Assembly (NCBI RefSeq): GCF_001042485.2
Contig: NZ_LBMN02000005.1
Coordinates: 62,001 to 126,000, forward strand
DNA from: Bacillus paralicheniformis
Lineage (GTDB): Bacteria > Bacillota > Bacilli > Bacillales > Bacillaceae
DNA: 64,000 nucleotides
Direction of reading: 5' to 3'
Shown: piece after piece, positions 15,820 to 24,250 of the stretch
How the letters are laid out: each line of letters opens with the position of its first letter
Numbering within the stretch: position 1 is the first letter of the stretch
Made by a program: the position numbers and the translations under genes
Notes under the pieces: model-generated
Database searches by the model: none
What the model was told of the DNA's origin: nothing
The model's input: only the letters and a program-made list of their open reading frames with translations

Positions 15820-16902
15820 CTATTTTCCGCCAAGTACTTGATTCCAGCGATTTGTCCAATCGCCTAGATCTTTTGCCGCGACTTCATAGTCAACCCATTT
15901 TAAATTCCTGTAATAGTCCTCCCCTACTTTAATCTTTCCTTTTAATTTATCGCTGTATTTCACTTTTTTATTGGCCATGCCGTAAAATGTTCTATCGGCA
16001 AAATCTCCTTGCACTTTTGGACTGAGCAGGTGATTTAACAGCTTGTATGCGTTATCCTGATTAGGGCTTCCTTTCATCAAAGCCCAGCTTGCAACTGCTG
16101 CGACGGCACCTTCCTCGGGATATGCAAATCCCAGGTCAAGACCGGCGTCCTGCAAAGAAAAAGCGCGTCCGTCCCAAAACGGGACAACCCATGCATCCCC
16201 GCGTTCCAAAAGTGTTTGTATCGAGCCCGGATTATCGGGATAGGCTGTTATGTTGTTCTTTAAATCCGTCAAACTGTTGAACGCTTTATCCACGTCTTTC
16301 CCATTTGACTCCAGGCCGCCCTGGGCATTGATTAATCCTACAAAAAACTGAAGTCCCGCCGAATAAGCCGGCGATGATATGGCCACATGACCTTTATAGC
16401 TGCTGTTCCAAAGATCCGTCCAGCGTTTAGGCTCCTGCGGTACAAGGTCCTTTCGGTAGACAATTCCGAGCTGCCCCATACTGAAACCGGCCGCATACTG
16501 CTTTCCATCATCAGTGAAGCGTTTCTGAACGGAATGATACAGATCGCGGACATTCGGAACCTTTTCCTGATCAATCGGCGCCAGTAATCCCGCCGACTGT
16601 GCCCTGTGAATCGTATCCGGCTGCAGGATTAAGAGATCATACGGAGCATTTCTGCCATTTGCAGCTTTGAGCTTTGTAAACCACTCAGAGTCTGTCCCTG
16701 CGACGACTTTGACCTTCAGCCCTGTTTCTTTTTCAAAAGATTCGAGGCTAGGCTTAATATGTTTTTCCCAATCGCCTCCATAGACGCCGATAACGACTGT
16801 ATCTGATTGTTTGCTTTCCTGACTACCTTTTCCGCCGCAGCCCGAAAGAAGGAGCACCGCTACAAGAGACAGAATAAATAAAGCAGAAATTTTACTTTTC
16901 AT
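15820..16902 (-). CDS. ABC transporter substrate-binding lipoprotein (family 1, PotD-like)
   Basis: This 360-residue exported lipoprotein has a signal peptide ending in LLLSGC, with the lipid-modified Cys near residue 22 and a Gly-rich stretch after it. The mature part has the look of the PotD/iron-type family 1 solute receptors (VVIGVYGGDWEKHIKPSLESF after the tether). It should capture the substrate outside the membrane for the two permeases and the ATPase downstream. The hyuB stop overlaps the upstream ATG (16908). I prefer ATG 16900-16902, which has GGTGAG 6 nt before it. Confidence 0.88.
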   Translation of the reverse strand: MKSKISALFILSLVAVLLLSGCGGKGSQESKQSDTVVIGVYGGDWEKHIKPSLESFEKETGLKVKVVAGTDSEWFTKLKAANGRNAPYDLLILQPDTIHRAQSAGLLAPIDQEKVPNVRDLYHSVQKRFTDDGKQYAAGFSMGQLGIVYRKDLVPQEPKRWTDLWNSSYKGHVAISSPAYSAGLQFFVGLINAQGGLESNGKDVDKAFNSLTDLKNNITAYPDNPGSIQTLLERGDAWVVPFWDGRAFSLQDAGLDLGFAYPEEGAVAAVASWALMKGSPNQDNAYKLLNHLLSPKVQGDFADRTFYGMANKKVKYSDKLKGKIKVGEDYYRNLKWVDYEVAAKDLGDWTNRWNQVLGGK

Positions 16903-16904
16903 TG

Positions 16905-18899
16905 TCATCTCACCATTCCCGTGTTATTTTTGCCAGCCAGTTTTTCCACAGCGGCCGCAACATCGCCTTTGCTGATCGAACCGTTATGTTCTTTTGAAAA
17001 ATAACGGTGGACTAGATGTTTAACATGTGATCTTTGATGAGCCGGAAACTGTCGCAGAATCCGGGCCAATGTGCTGCTGGCTTCCTCTGTCCAGCACCGT
17101 TCGTATTCTTCTCTAGCAAGCCCGAAATCCCAATGTTTCCGAGGTTCGCCTGCTTTCTTTTTTCTGATTTCAGCTGTTTCTTCCAGATCAATAATGAATG
17201 AGCCTGCATCGTTTTCTTTTACAGCCGCGCCGTATTGATGGTATGCTGCTTCCGGGCTCAGCAAGCCCGATTCAACTTCCCTCAAAATCGATTCAGCTTC
17301 CCGGCTGTATGGATCTCCCCAGCCTCCGCCGCCAGGCGAATGAATGCTGATAACATCCCCTTTGTTGAGCTTTAGAACGTCGATCTTCGAAATCGTTTTC
17401 TCCTGAGGCTGCTCCGGATAAAGACGCACCCGTCCGAGCGCTCCTGCCGTTCCCCCGGCGAGCCCCCACGGATGAAATCGCATTCTCTCCATCCCTCTTG
17501 CGGTCACAATTGATTCTGGCGCCGTCGCTTCAAACTCCAGCCCGATTGCATGGCCGCCCCTGTGAAAACCGGCTCCGGCGGTATCTTTAATCAGCTCATA
17601 GCGGCGGACATGGATGTCAATGTGCTGTTCAAGGCTTTCAATCGGCGTATTTTTTAAAAATCCGGATGCATGGTCAATACCGTCTGCTCCGTCCATGTCA
17701 TGCTGGCCGCCTCCTCCGCCTCCCATCGGTTCGACCACAGACATCTTCCGGCCGCCCGTTGATTCGCCGGGAACCGACAGTACGACAATCGCTGACTGAC
17801 CGGCGCCTGCTGCAGGCACAGCTTTCGGAAGCGCCTTGGCCAAAGCGCCCAGTACGGCATTATAAAGTCTCATCGTAATCGAATGACGAATGCCGACGGC
17901 CGCTGGATATTCCGGATGAACGAGCGTACCTTTCGGAGCGATAACTTTGATCGGCCTTGTCAGTCCCCCGTTAACCGGAATATACGGGTCTTCACTTATG
18001 ATAAAGTTGATCAGGCCCTGAAATAGAAATGAATGTTTGCTTCCATTAGTGACAAGGTTAAATGCGGTTTTCACCTGGGGATCACAGTCTGAAAAGTCCA
18101 ATGTGATTTCCCCTCCCGTGACGTTTGCCGTAACAGCCAAGCGGATCGGAACGTCAGAAATCATATCGTCATCAAGATAATCTGAAAAACTGTATGTGCC
18201 TTCCGGAATCCCGCTGATCACCCGGCCGGCTCTCATCGCTGCTTGTTCGAGCAAATCATCCATTCCTTGTTGGACCGCTTCTTTTCCAAACTTGCCGACC
18301 ATCTCTGTCAATCGGTTCTCCGCCGTATTGACCGCGGCCACCATCGCATGAATATCCCCTTCATTTAAGTCGGGAACCCTGCTGTTTGCCCGCAGCACAT
18401 TCAATATATCGCGATTTTCTCTTCCCGCTTTGTAAATTCTTACCGGCGGTATTCTCAGGCCTTCCTGATGGATGTCTGTCGCTGTCGGCGAAATGCTTGC
18501 CGGAACAAGGCCGCCGACATCGCTGCAATGGACAAAACACCACGCATAACTGATGACCTCGCCCTCTATGAAAATCGGCTTCACCACATGTATATCAGGC
18601 AAGTGGGTCGCCAATCCGTCCGTTGTATAGGGATCATTTGTGAGGATAATGTCTCCCGGTTCAAATGGGCCGCTTTCTTCGATGATACGTTTTAATGAAA
18701 GGCCTAAAAAAATCGTGACGCCGACCGTTTTCGGATAAACGAAAAACTCCCCTTCCGGCGTCGCAAGCGCAGTAGCGAAATCAGCTGACTCTTTTACAAA
18801 TGTGGTAAAGGACGTCCGTTCAATAACGTGTCCCATTCCCGCGGCTATCGCGTTAAAGTAGCTTCTCATCATTTCCAGCCGGGCAGGATCTGTGCGCAT
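16905..18899 (-). CDS. hyuB: Hydantoinase B / 5-oxoprolinase beta-type subunit
   Basis: This 664-residue enzyme subunit belongs to the hydantoinase B/oxoprolinase family, which hydrolyses cyclic imides, hydantoins or 5-oxoproline with ATP, together with HyuA. Family-typical segments include NDPYTTDGLATHLPDIHVV near residue 85, ATDIHQEGLRIPP near 140 and a Gly-rich GGGGWGDPYSRE near 530. The last ~100 residues look like an added tail. ATG 18899 has AAGGAGAG at ideal distance. It starts 2 bp after hyuA stops and overlaps the lipoprotein gene, so all six genes are one operon. Which ring compound is cleaved cannot be told from sequence; acetophenone- and acetone-carboxylase subunits are also relatives. 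Confidence 0.88.
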   Translation of the reverse strand: MRTDPARLEMMRSYFNAIAAGMGHVIERTSFTTFVKESADFATALATPEGEFFVYPKTVGVTIFLGLSLKRIIEESGPFEPGDIILTNDPYTTDGLATHLPDIHVVKPIFIEGEVISYAWCFVHCSDVGGLVPASISPTATDIHQEGLRIPPVRIYKAGRENRDILNVLRANSRVPDLNEGDIHAMVAAVNTAENRLTEMVGKFGKEAVQQGMDDLLEQAAMRAGRVISGIPEGTYSFSDYLDDDMISDVPIRLAVTANVTGGEITLDFSDCDPQVKTAFNLVTNGSKHSFLFQGLINFIISEDPYIPVNGGLTRPIKVIAPKGTLVHPEYPAAVGIRHSITMRLYNAVLGALAKALPKAVPAAGAGQSAIVVLSVPGESTGGRKMSVVEPMGGGGGGQHDMDGADGIDHASGFLKNTPIESLEQHIDIHVRRYELIKDTAGAGFHRGGHAIGLEFEATAPESIVTARGMERMRFHPWGLAGGTAGALGRVRLYPEQPQEKTISKIDVLKLNKGDVISIHSPGGGGWGDPYSREAESILREVESGLLSPEAAYHQYGAAVKENDAGSFIIDLEETAEIRKKKAGEPRKHWDFGLAREEYERCWTEEASSTLARILRQFPAHQRSHVKHLVHRYFSKEHNGSISKGDVAAAVEKLAGKNNTGMVR

Positions 18900-18901
18900 G
18901 G

Positions 18902-20956
18902 TCAGCTCTCCTTCCGTTCAATGATCAAATTTCCGGCATGATCAGTTTTTCCGCTCCAATTTGGCAAAATCAGCGTCGTTGTATCATCTTGCTCAACAAT
19001 GGCCGGCCCATTTATTCTCTGACCGCAACTTAAATCTGAACGTTGGTATACAGCGGTTTGATATGTACCGCCTTTTATGATGATCTTTCTTTGGCTGACC
19101 GGTTCAGCCTCGGGCAGATCACTTCGGCCTCCTTTACCGCCTGGCGGCTTCGGTGTCTTGCCTATGATGCGGACGCGTATATTCATCAACTCAATGCTTG
19201 CTTTCTCATCGCTGTGTCCATATTGCTTTTCATGTAAGAGGTGAAAGGAGTCCGCGATTTCACTCGTGCTTTTGCCTTCCAGGCATTCCGGTGAAACAAG
19301 GAGCTCAATTTCGTATGCCTGACCTTTATAACGGGCATCAAGCAAGTAAAGAAGAGAGGTTTCCGGCAGCATCTCCGCCTGCTGTTTCCGCAGCCATGTT
19401 TCCGCTTGCTCTTGCAGCCTTACAAACTCCGCTTTTAACTCGGCCGTTTTTATTTGTTCAAGCAGCACCTGTCTTGAACATACAGCATCATAAATAAAAT
19501 CCGCCGTCAGTGCGCCCAAAGCGGACAAGGTTCCCGGATGCGGCGGGATCAGCACATTTTTGGCCTGAATTTCCTCAGCTAAAAAATTAGCAGTGACCGG
19601 TCCTGCGCCTCCAAAGGCCATGAGGCTGAATTCACGCGGGTCAAACCCGTTTTGCTCCATAACATTGCTTAGTTCCGTGTACATATTGGCAAGCGCAACC
19701 TGAATCATCTGATCCGCGGCCTGCTCCACATCTGTGCCTAAATATTCGGCAACCGGGAGGAGCGCTTTTTCGGATCTTTCCCGGTACAGTTTCATATTTC
19801 CTGATGCAAACCGGTTTGGATTTAAATAATGACATATAAGAAACGCATCTGTAAGTGCGGCCTTTGTTCCTTTTCCGTAACAAGCCGGCCCCGGATCAGA
19901 TCCAACTGACTCCGGTCCTACTTTCAAGAGACCGCCGCTGTCAATCCATGCCACCGACCCTCCGCCATCACCGATCGAATACATCGCTACAGACGGAATC
20001 GTAATCGGAAATCCAGAGATTTGATTTGACTGTGTAAAAGTCGGCTCCCCTTCTTCAACAATCGAAATATCCGCGCTAGTTCCTCCGACATCAAATGTGA
20101 TGATATTCGCCTCTCCGGCGGTTTCCGCCGTTCTGATGGCACCGATGACCCCTGCTGCCGGTCCGGAAAAAAGCGTTTTGACAGGTGCCTCGGCAGCCGA
20201 TTCAATGTCCATCAGTCCTCCGTTAGACTGGGTGATAAACGGCTGCGCTGAAATTCCTTCCAGGGCGAGCCTCTCTTTCAGCGTTCGAAAGTAGTGATGG
20301 ACATTCGGTTTGATGTATAGGTTTGCGACGGCCATAACCGTCCGTTCGTATTCCCTCATTTGCGGCCAAAGCTCCGCAGACGTTGCAACCTCAAGCTCAG
20401 GTGCTATTTGTCTGATCCGTTCTGCAGCCTGGCGTTCATGAAGCGGATTCCGATAGCTGTGCAAAAAAGAAACAACGATTCCTTTTAATCCTTTTCTTAA
20501 AACTTGTCCAACCGCCTCATCGATCTCTTCCTTATGGAGCGGCAGCTTTTCAGAGCCGTCATAAAGCATTCTTTCTTGAATGGGAAACACGTTTTTCCGG
20601 GGAATAAGGGGCTCCGGCATTCTCGATCTAAAATCGTACGGTATCGGAAGCCGGAGGCGTTGAAGCGAAAGAATATCACGGAAACCTTCGGTTACGAATA
20701 AAGCAATATCAGCCCCTTTGCGTTGTAATAATGTGTTCAAACCGATTGTCATGCCGTGTACGAAGTGATGAATTTCTGAAGGGTGAACACCCTGGGTCTT
20801 CAAGAGAGCCAAACCGTTGATGATCCCTTGGGCCGGATCTTCGGGAACGGTCGGCGTTTTAACTGCGGTCATGCTCCCGTCCGCCTGGTTTAACAATGTA
20901 AGATCGGTAAAAGTTCCTCCAATATCAATTCCAAGCCGGTAACCTTCTTCATTCAA
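18902..20956 (-). CDS. hyuA: Hydantoinase A / 5-oxoprolinase alpha-type subunit
   Basis: First gene of the operon; its 684-residue product has an actin/hexokinase-type ATP fold. The phosphate loop near the start reads GIDIGGTFTDLT, a second nucleotide segment reads FDVGGTSADIS near residue 290, and SIGDGGGSVAW follows near 330. It should activate the substrate with ATP while HyuB completes ring opening. ATG 20956 is preceded by GGGGGG and a short spacer. The upstream region holds TATAAT (21004-21009, minus strand) and TTGACT 20 bp further, a poor spacing, so the promoter is uncertain. B. subtilis has hxlRAB at the corresponding place beside srfA, so this block appears to be a lineage-specific insertion. 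Confidence 0.88.
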   Translation of the reverse strand: MNEEGYRLGIDIGGTFTDLTLLNQADGSMTAVKTPTVPEDPAQGIINGLALLKTQGVHPSEIHHFVHGMTIGLNTLLQRKGADIALFVTEGFRDILSLQRLRLPIPYDFRSRMPEPLIPRKNVFPIQERMLYDGSEKLPLHKEEIDEAVGQVLRKGLKGIVVSFLHSYRNPLHERQAAERIRQIAPELEVATSAELWPQMREYERTVMAVANLYIKPNVHHYFRTLKERLALEGISAQPFITQSNGGLMDIESAAEAPVKTLFSGPAAGVIGAIRTAETAGEANIITFDVGGTSADISIVEEGEPTFTQSNQISGFPITIPSVAMYSIGDGGGSVAWIDSGGLLKVGPESVGSDPGPACYGKGTKAALTDAFLICHYLNPNRFASGNMKLYRERSEKALLPVAEYLGTDVEQAADQMIQVALANMYTELSNVMEQNGFDPREFSLMAFGGAGPVTANFLAEEIQAKNVLIPPHPGTLSALGALTADFIYDAVCSRQVLLEQIKTAELKAEFVRLQEQAETWLRKQQAEMLPETSLLYLLDARYKGQAYEIELLVSPECLEGKSTSEIADSFHLLHEKQYGHSDEKASIELMNIRVRIIGKTPKPPGGKGGRSDLPEAEPVSQRKIIIKGGTYQTAVYQRSDLSCGQRINGPAIVEQDDTTTLILPNWSGKTDHAGNLIIERKES

Positions 20957-21359
20957 TCCCGATCCCCCCTTTTAAAAATATCCTTTTTTAAAAATATTTT
21001 ACTATTATACTAATCAAGCATGAGAAAGTAGTCAATTATGTTTAATTACAATATTCCGAGTCTTTTTTATTTAATATTTAATTTTAAGATACCATATCAT
21101 CACATTTTCAATTGTGTTGTTCACAGTATTTCACATTTTTAGTTGTCTGCTTTTCTTCAGTCCGACGACACAACTCCGCCATAAAAGGGACTAATTAACT
21201 ATTAAATCAAAAGTCTCCTATCACGACAAAAAGCCTAAAGAGCTTACAAATTTGATCACAAAGATTCATTTTCATGGATATTCAGGATTTATTGCCCAAT
21301 CCCCTGTGACAAAGTGGTACACTCTGTACTATATAAGTCGCAGGAAGGGCAGATTTCCA
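20957..21359. other. AT-rich divergent spacer between hyuA and the LXG gene
   Basis: This 403-bp spacer has to hold promoters for both directions. A TATAAT (minus strand, 21004-21009) points toward hyuA. Short TGTG/CACA repeats around 21110-21135 could be an operator but match no consensus I recognise. An ATG at 21252 is in frame with the LXG gene but lacks a ribosome binding site. Confidence 0.4.
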
Positions 21360-22100
21360 ATGAAAGTCTACGAAGCGGAAACCCTATTATCAGCTATGAA
21401 GCAAAGATCTGATGAATATAAAAACTTGAGAGAACAGCTCGTCAGCTTAAAACAATCGTTAAACAGCGTCACAGAACTTGATGAGTTCCAAGGAAAAGGC
21501 GCTGATGCCATTAAAGCGTTTTACAGAGACCAATCAGGGATCGTAGACGGCTGGCTGGATTTAGCTGATATGCAGATTCAGTTTCTGAATGGTGTATCTG
21601 CTGCGGCCGAAAATGCCGGACTTTCAGAGGACACATTCGTTGATGTTCAATTTCTTGAACAGGAGCTTGCAAATGTCCACATTCACTCTCAAAACATGGT
21701 CTCTGCACAGCAACAAGAACTGTCGAATATTTTAGGACAGATTGATGATTTAATATCGCTACAGCCATTCTCTTCCGATGAAATCAAACAGCAGCTCGAT
21801 GCTGCAAACCAAAACAGAAAAGACACGATTAAAGCTGTCGAGGATCTTGACGGGCTGCTCAAAAGAGAATACTCGGCCTCTGAGCAAATTCAGCAAATGA
21901 TCCAGTCCGACTACTCCGCCTTGATCGACGCAACAGGAAAAGGGAAAAATGCATCTCCGCTAAACTACAATTCACATATCTATCAAAACAGCGAAGTCTA
22001 CAAACTGAAACAGCGTATGCATCAAGAGGCCAGAAGCTACATCGCAAATAAACAAAAACAGTATGAAACAAAAAAAGCCGAAAAAGCAGAGGAACTTTAG
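21360..22100 (+). CDS. LXG-domain protein without a toxin domain
   Basis: The 246-residue product starts MKVYEAETLLSAMKQRSDEY and is the N-terminal LXG domain found in polymorphic toxins of Bacillus (YeeF/YobL/YqcG type), which targets toxins to a type VII (Yuk/Ess) secretion system. It is nearly all alpha-helical, with LXG-type FQGKGADAIKAFYRD near residue 45. Normal LXG toxins run to 500-700 residues and end in a nuclease or other toxin. This one stops after a charged helix (KQKQYETKKAEKAEEL) and an intrinsic terminator follows at once. No immunity gene is next to it. I chose ATG 21360 because GGAAGGG precedes it. It may be a truncated toxin, an adaptor, or a recombination reservoir. Confidence 0.82.
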   Translation: MKVYEAETLLSAMKQRSDEYKNLREQLVSLKQSLNSVTELDEFQGKGADAIKAFYRDQSGIVDGWLDLADMQIQFLNGVSAAAENAGLSEDTFVDVQFLEQELANVHIHSQNMVSAQQQELSNILGQIDDLISLQPFSSDEIKQQLDAANQNRKDTIKAVEDLDGLLKREYSASEQIQQMIQSDYSALIDATGKGKNASPLNYNSHIYQNSEVYKLKQRMHQEARSYIANKQKQYETKKAEKAEEL

Positions 22101-22115
22101 GCTTTCAAATTGTTT

Positions 22116-22146
22116 AAAACCCCGTTTTCACAACGGGGTTTTTTGT
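22116..22146 (+). terminator. Terminator of the LXG gene
   Basis: An 11-bp stem, AAAACCCCGTT and AACGGGGTTTT, closes a 5-nt loop and is followed by T residues, 15 bp after the LXG stop codon. Confidence 0.9.
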
Positions 22147-22213
22147 TCATCTTGTCAAAACGTCTCCGTCTTAACCGATATGTATTTACTGGTGAAACAA
22201 AAAGGGGAATGCA

Positions 22214-22294
22214 GTGAAGAGCAAACGATTTAAGTTGAAATTGGGGACAAAAATTAATCTTCTCGCGTTGACAAAATCCCAAAACGACTTTTAG
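22214..22294 (+). pseudogene. Possible N-terminal remnant of a membrane sensor or chemoreceptor
   Basis: A GTG with AAAAGGGGA upstream opens a 26-codon frame beginning VKSKRFKLKLGTKINLLALT. Basic residues leading into GTKINLL are typical of the very start of Cache/HAMP sensor kinases or chemoreceptors, just before the first membrane helix. The frame then runs straight into a perfect inverted repeat and stops. B. subtilis carries the chemoreceptor gene tlpC near nucA, but I see no clear match to TlpC. A chance frame is also possible. Confidence 0.25.
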
Positions 22295-22310
22295 TTTTGG
22301 GATTTTGTCA
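22269..22310. repeat. Perfect 17-bp inverted repeat
   Basis: TGACAAAATCCCAAAAC (269-285) and its exact complement (294-310) enclose an 8-nt loop. It lacks a good T tract on either side, so it is not a standard terminator. It could be a strong RNA hairpin left by a deletion or marking the edge of a former insertion. Confidence 0.75.
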
Positions 22311-22504
22311 TCCTTTCAGCGTGACCCGCATCCCTTACAGTCTAGGAAGGCCGAGCATCGGAGAAGACTTTCACAGGATATAATGACGCGGTATTCAGGC
22401 AGGACGCCTCAGAACGTCAGCCTCCCGATCCTCCTTCTATTCGTCAGACCGACTTAGCAGGCCTGACAACGACTGCGAGGGTTTGTCGACACGCTGGGCT
22501 GTCG
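22311..22504. repeat. Unassigned ~190-bp intergenic element
   Basis: This GC-richer segment between the inverted repeat and the kinase stop codon has no coding frame I trust. It has short internal dyads, such as CGACA and TGTCG near its right end. Its length recalls the ~190-bp dispersed repeat reported in the B. subtilis group, but I cannot align it here, so membership is a guess. Confidence 0.25.
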
Positions 22505-23308
22505 TTAAAACGGCTGCTTCATCTTTTTCGCCGTACAGGAAGTCAAGTCGCCGATAATATCTTCTGCACGCTCATACGGCTGATCAATTTGCAACATCTT
22601 CCTCAGAACGGATGTAAACCCGGACGATAGGCAGAGTTCTTCTTCCCAGCTTTTTTCTTCCTCGCCGGACGGAGTAAACTCGGAGTACAGGAGAAACAAT
22701 GCGAAATGTCCCAGCGCATAAAAGTCACTTTTGACGGAAACAGCACGCATCAGCCTTTTTTCCGGGTGCCGGTCATCAACACGTTCTCTTTCAGTCAGAT
22801 GGCATGCTAGTCCGAAATCTATAATGCGGATCGTTCCTCCGCTCACAATCAAATTGGGAATCCTCAAATCGCGGTGAATAATCCCTCTCCTGTGAAGAAA
22901 TGAAACGCTGTGAAGCACTTCCTTCAATATGCTGATCGTTTGCTGTTCATCAAAGACATGTCCATCATAAAAGAGCAAATCTTCAAAGGTTTTTCCTTCG
23001 ATATATTCCATTACGATAAACCGCTCGCCGGCCGCTTGAAGCACCTCATATATACGGGGCGCGGCAGGCAGATCCAATTCCCGCAAAATTTCAGCCTCGC
23101 GGTTGAAAGACCTCCGGCCGGCTGATGTCCATGCTTTTGTCTTTCTCTGCTGCTTGATGACGCGGAAACCGGATCTCCCAAGTTCTTCGGCAAGATATGT
23201 GATACCGTAGCTGCCCATCCCGAGCACACGGTTGATTCGATATCTCCCCTCCAAGACGGTTCCTTTTTTGAGCGGGCGGTCAAACAGCCATCTCATCAAT
23301 GTTTTCAC
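22505..23308 (-). CDS. Hanks-type Ser/Thr protein kinase, small soluble form
   Basis: This 267-residue kinase has no sensor or membrane segment. The glycine loop reads GMGSYG (about residue 31) and the ATP lysine is in RVIKQ. The catalytic loop reads HRDLRIPN near 145, with Arg replacing the usual Lys of HRDLKPxN. The metal-binding DFG is intact (IIDFGLA near 165). It therefore looks catalytically competent. It resembles the small YbdM/YrzF-like kinases of Bacillus, whose roles are poorly known. The gene starts 5 bp after a tiny Ser/Tyr/Lys/His-rich gene ends, so the two form one operon. That neighbour could be its substrate, as CotG is for the CotH kinase in the spore coat; this link is inference. 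Confidence 0.85.
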   Translation of the reverse strand: MKTLMRWLFDRPLKKGTVLEGRYRINRVLGMGSYGITYLAEELGRSGFRVIKQQRKTKAWTSAGRRSFNREAEILRELDLPAAPRIYEVLQAAGERFIVMEYIEGKTFEDLLFYDGHVFDEQQTISILKEVLHSVSFLHRRGIIHRDLRIPNLIVSGGTIRIIDFGLACHLTERERVDDRHPEKRLMRAVSVKSDFYALGHFALFLLYSEFTPSGEEEKSWEEELCLSSGFTSVLRKMLQIDQPYERAEDIIGDLTSCTAKKMKQPF

Positions 23309-23313
23309 GCGAT

Positions 23314-23517
23314 TTAGCTGCTGCCGAAAAATTTCTTATGCTTTCTTTTGTAATGGTGATGACCGTACCCTTTTCTTTTATAATCGCTGCTGCTGTATTT
23401 TTTGTATGATTTCCGTCCGTAGTCACTGCTGCTGTATCGTCGGTTTTTACCGTTTTGAAGTGCCTTCAATAGCTTACGAAGCAACTCAGTCAGCTCCTTT
23501 TCTGTCTTGTATTTCAT
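23314..23517 (-). CDS. Small CotG-like Ser/Tyr/Lys/His-rich protein
   Basis: This 67-residue protein has a short helical start (TEKELTELLRKLLKALQ) and then a basic low-complexity tail. The tail holds two copies of YSSSDY(G/K)RK(S/G)Y and a HHHYKRKHKK run. Composition and repeat style recall the spore-coat protein CotG and related phospho-substrates. No clear Shine-Dalgarno sequence precedes ATG 23517, so expression may be low or the start may differ. It is transcribed just ahead of the protein kinase gene. The Ser triplets flanked by basic residues are plausible phosphorylation sites. I do not recognise a named orthologue. Confidence 0.65.
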   Translation of the reverse strand: MKYKTEKELTELLRKLLKALQNGKNRRYSSSDYGRKSYKKYSSSDYKRKGYGHHHYKRKHKKFFGSS

Positions 23518-23786
23518 ATCATTCGCGCAGGAAAGCTTGATAAAGGGGGCTCGAAAGTTTTTCTTCCATATGAGAAATTTAAATTTTGAACCTCTAAAAC
23601 CTTCTAAACGAACCGGAAAAATTTTAAAAAAAGGCGATATGATAGACTAAAATTCAGCTTTTCAGGAGGAAAAACCTATTAATCTCCCCTTTATTTCTCA
23701 AATCATTTTTACGATAATAAAGTTGTATTTACTTCCGGCCCGCTGCGGCTGAGTGATTCAACTTATAAGAAAGCAGGACAACACGA
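23518..23786. other. Divergent spacer upstream of nucA
   Basis: AT-rich spacer serving the CotG-like/kinase pair and nucA. TATGAT (around 23638) could be a -10 toward nucA. One near-match to a ComK half-box (AAAT-N5-TTTT, 23575-23587) is visible, but no convincing pair. AGGAGG at 23664-23669 is followed not by ATG but by ATT (23678) opening a 24-codon hydrophobic frame that ends at 23752. Confidence 0.35.
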
Positions 23787-24233
23787 ATGGACAAAATTAA
23801 ATCTTTGCTGATCACCTTGCTCGCCGTCGCCGTCGTGATCATCGGCATTATATCCGGCGATTTTTTCACTTCAGAACACCAGCCTTCAGGCCGGCAAAAC
23901 GGCTCAGACTATGATGAAGTGCTGATTTTCCCGTCGGACCGCTATCCTGAAACAGGCGCGCACATTCGAAAGGCCATCAAGAAAGGGCATTCTAAAATCT
24001 GTACGATCGACAGGGACGGAGCCGACGAACGCCGAAAGGAATCGTTAAAAGATGTTCCTTCCAAATCGGGCTATGACCGCGACGAGTGGCCGATGGCCAT
24101 GTGCGAAGAAGGCGGAACAGGTGCTTCCGTCGAGTATATCAGTCCTTCTGATAACCGTGGAGCAGGATCTTGGGTGGGCAATCAGGTAAGCGATTATCCG
24201 GACGGCACGAAAATACTTTTCAAGATTAAATAA
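23787..24233 (+). CDS. nucA: Membrane-associated competence nuclease
   Basis: This 148-residue endonuclease has one N-terminal membrane anchor (residues 6-27, [18 protein letters not shown]) and an exposed catalytic domain. The NucA/NucB motifs are all present: [29 protein letters not shown] (catalytic region), [11 protein letters not shown] and [13 protein letters not shown]. In B. subtilis NucA makes double-strand cuts in bound DNA during transformation. The anchor in place of a cleaved signal peptide separates it from the secreted sporulation DNase NucB. The inhibitor gene nin follows 17 bp downstream, as in B. subtilis, where the pair is ComK-controlled; I see no clear ComK site here. Confidence 0.93.
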   Translation: MDKIKSLLITLLAVAVVIIGIISGDFFTSEHQPSGRQNGSDYDEVLIFPSDRYPETGAHIRKAIKKGHSKICTIDRDGADERRKESLKDVPSKSGYDRDEWPMAMCEEGGTGASVEYISPSDNRGAGSWVGNQVSDYPDGTKILFKIK

Positions 24234-24250
24234 CACTGGAGGTACGTTCT

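Noticed and set aside
22269-22310. Inverted repeat as an intrinsic terminator
   Set aside because: The stem is perfect but no run of T follows on either strand.
13034-23517. Integrated prophage or transposon
   Set aside because: No integrase, transposase, attachment-site repeat or tRNA was seen at the edges; the block looks like gene replacement rather than a mobile element.
23575-23650. ComK (K-box) operator for nucA
   Set aside because: Only one imperfect AAAT-N5-TTTT element is visible, without a properly spaced second half.
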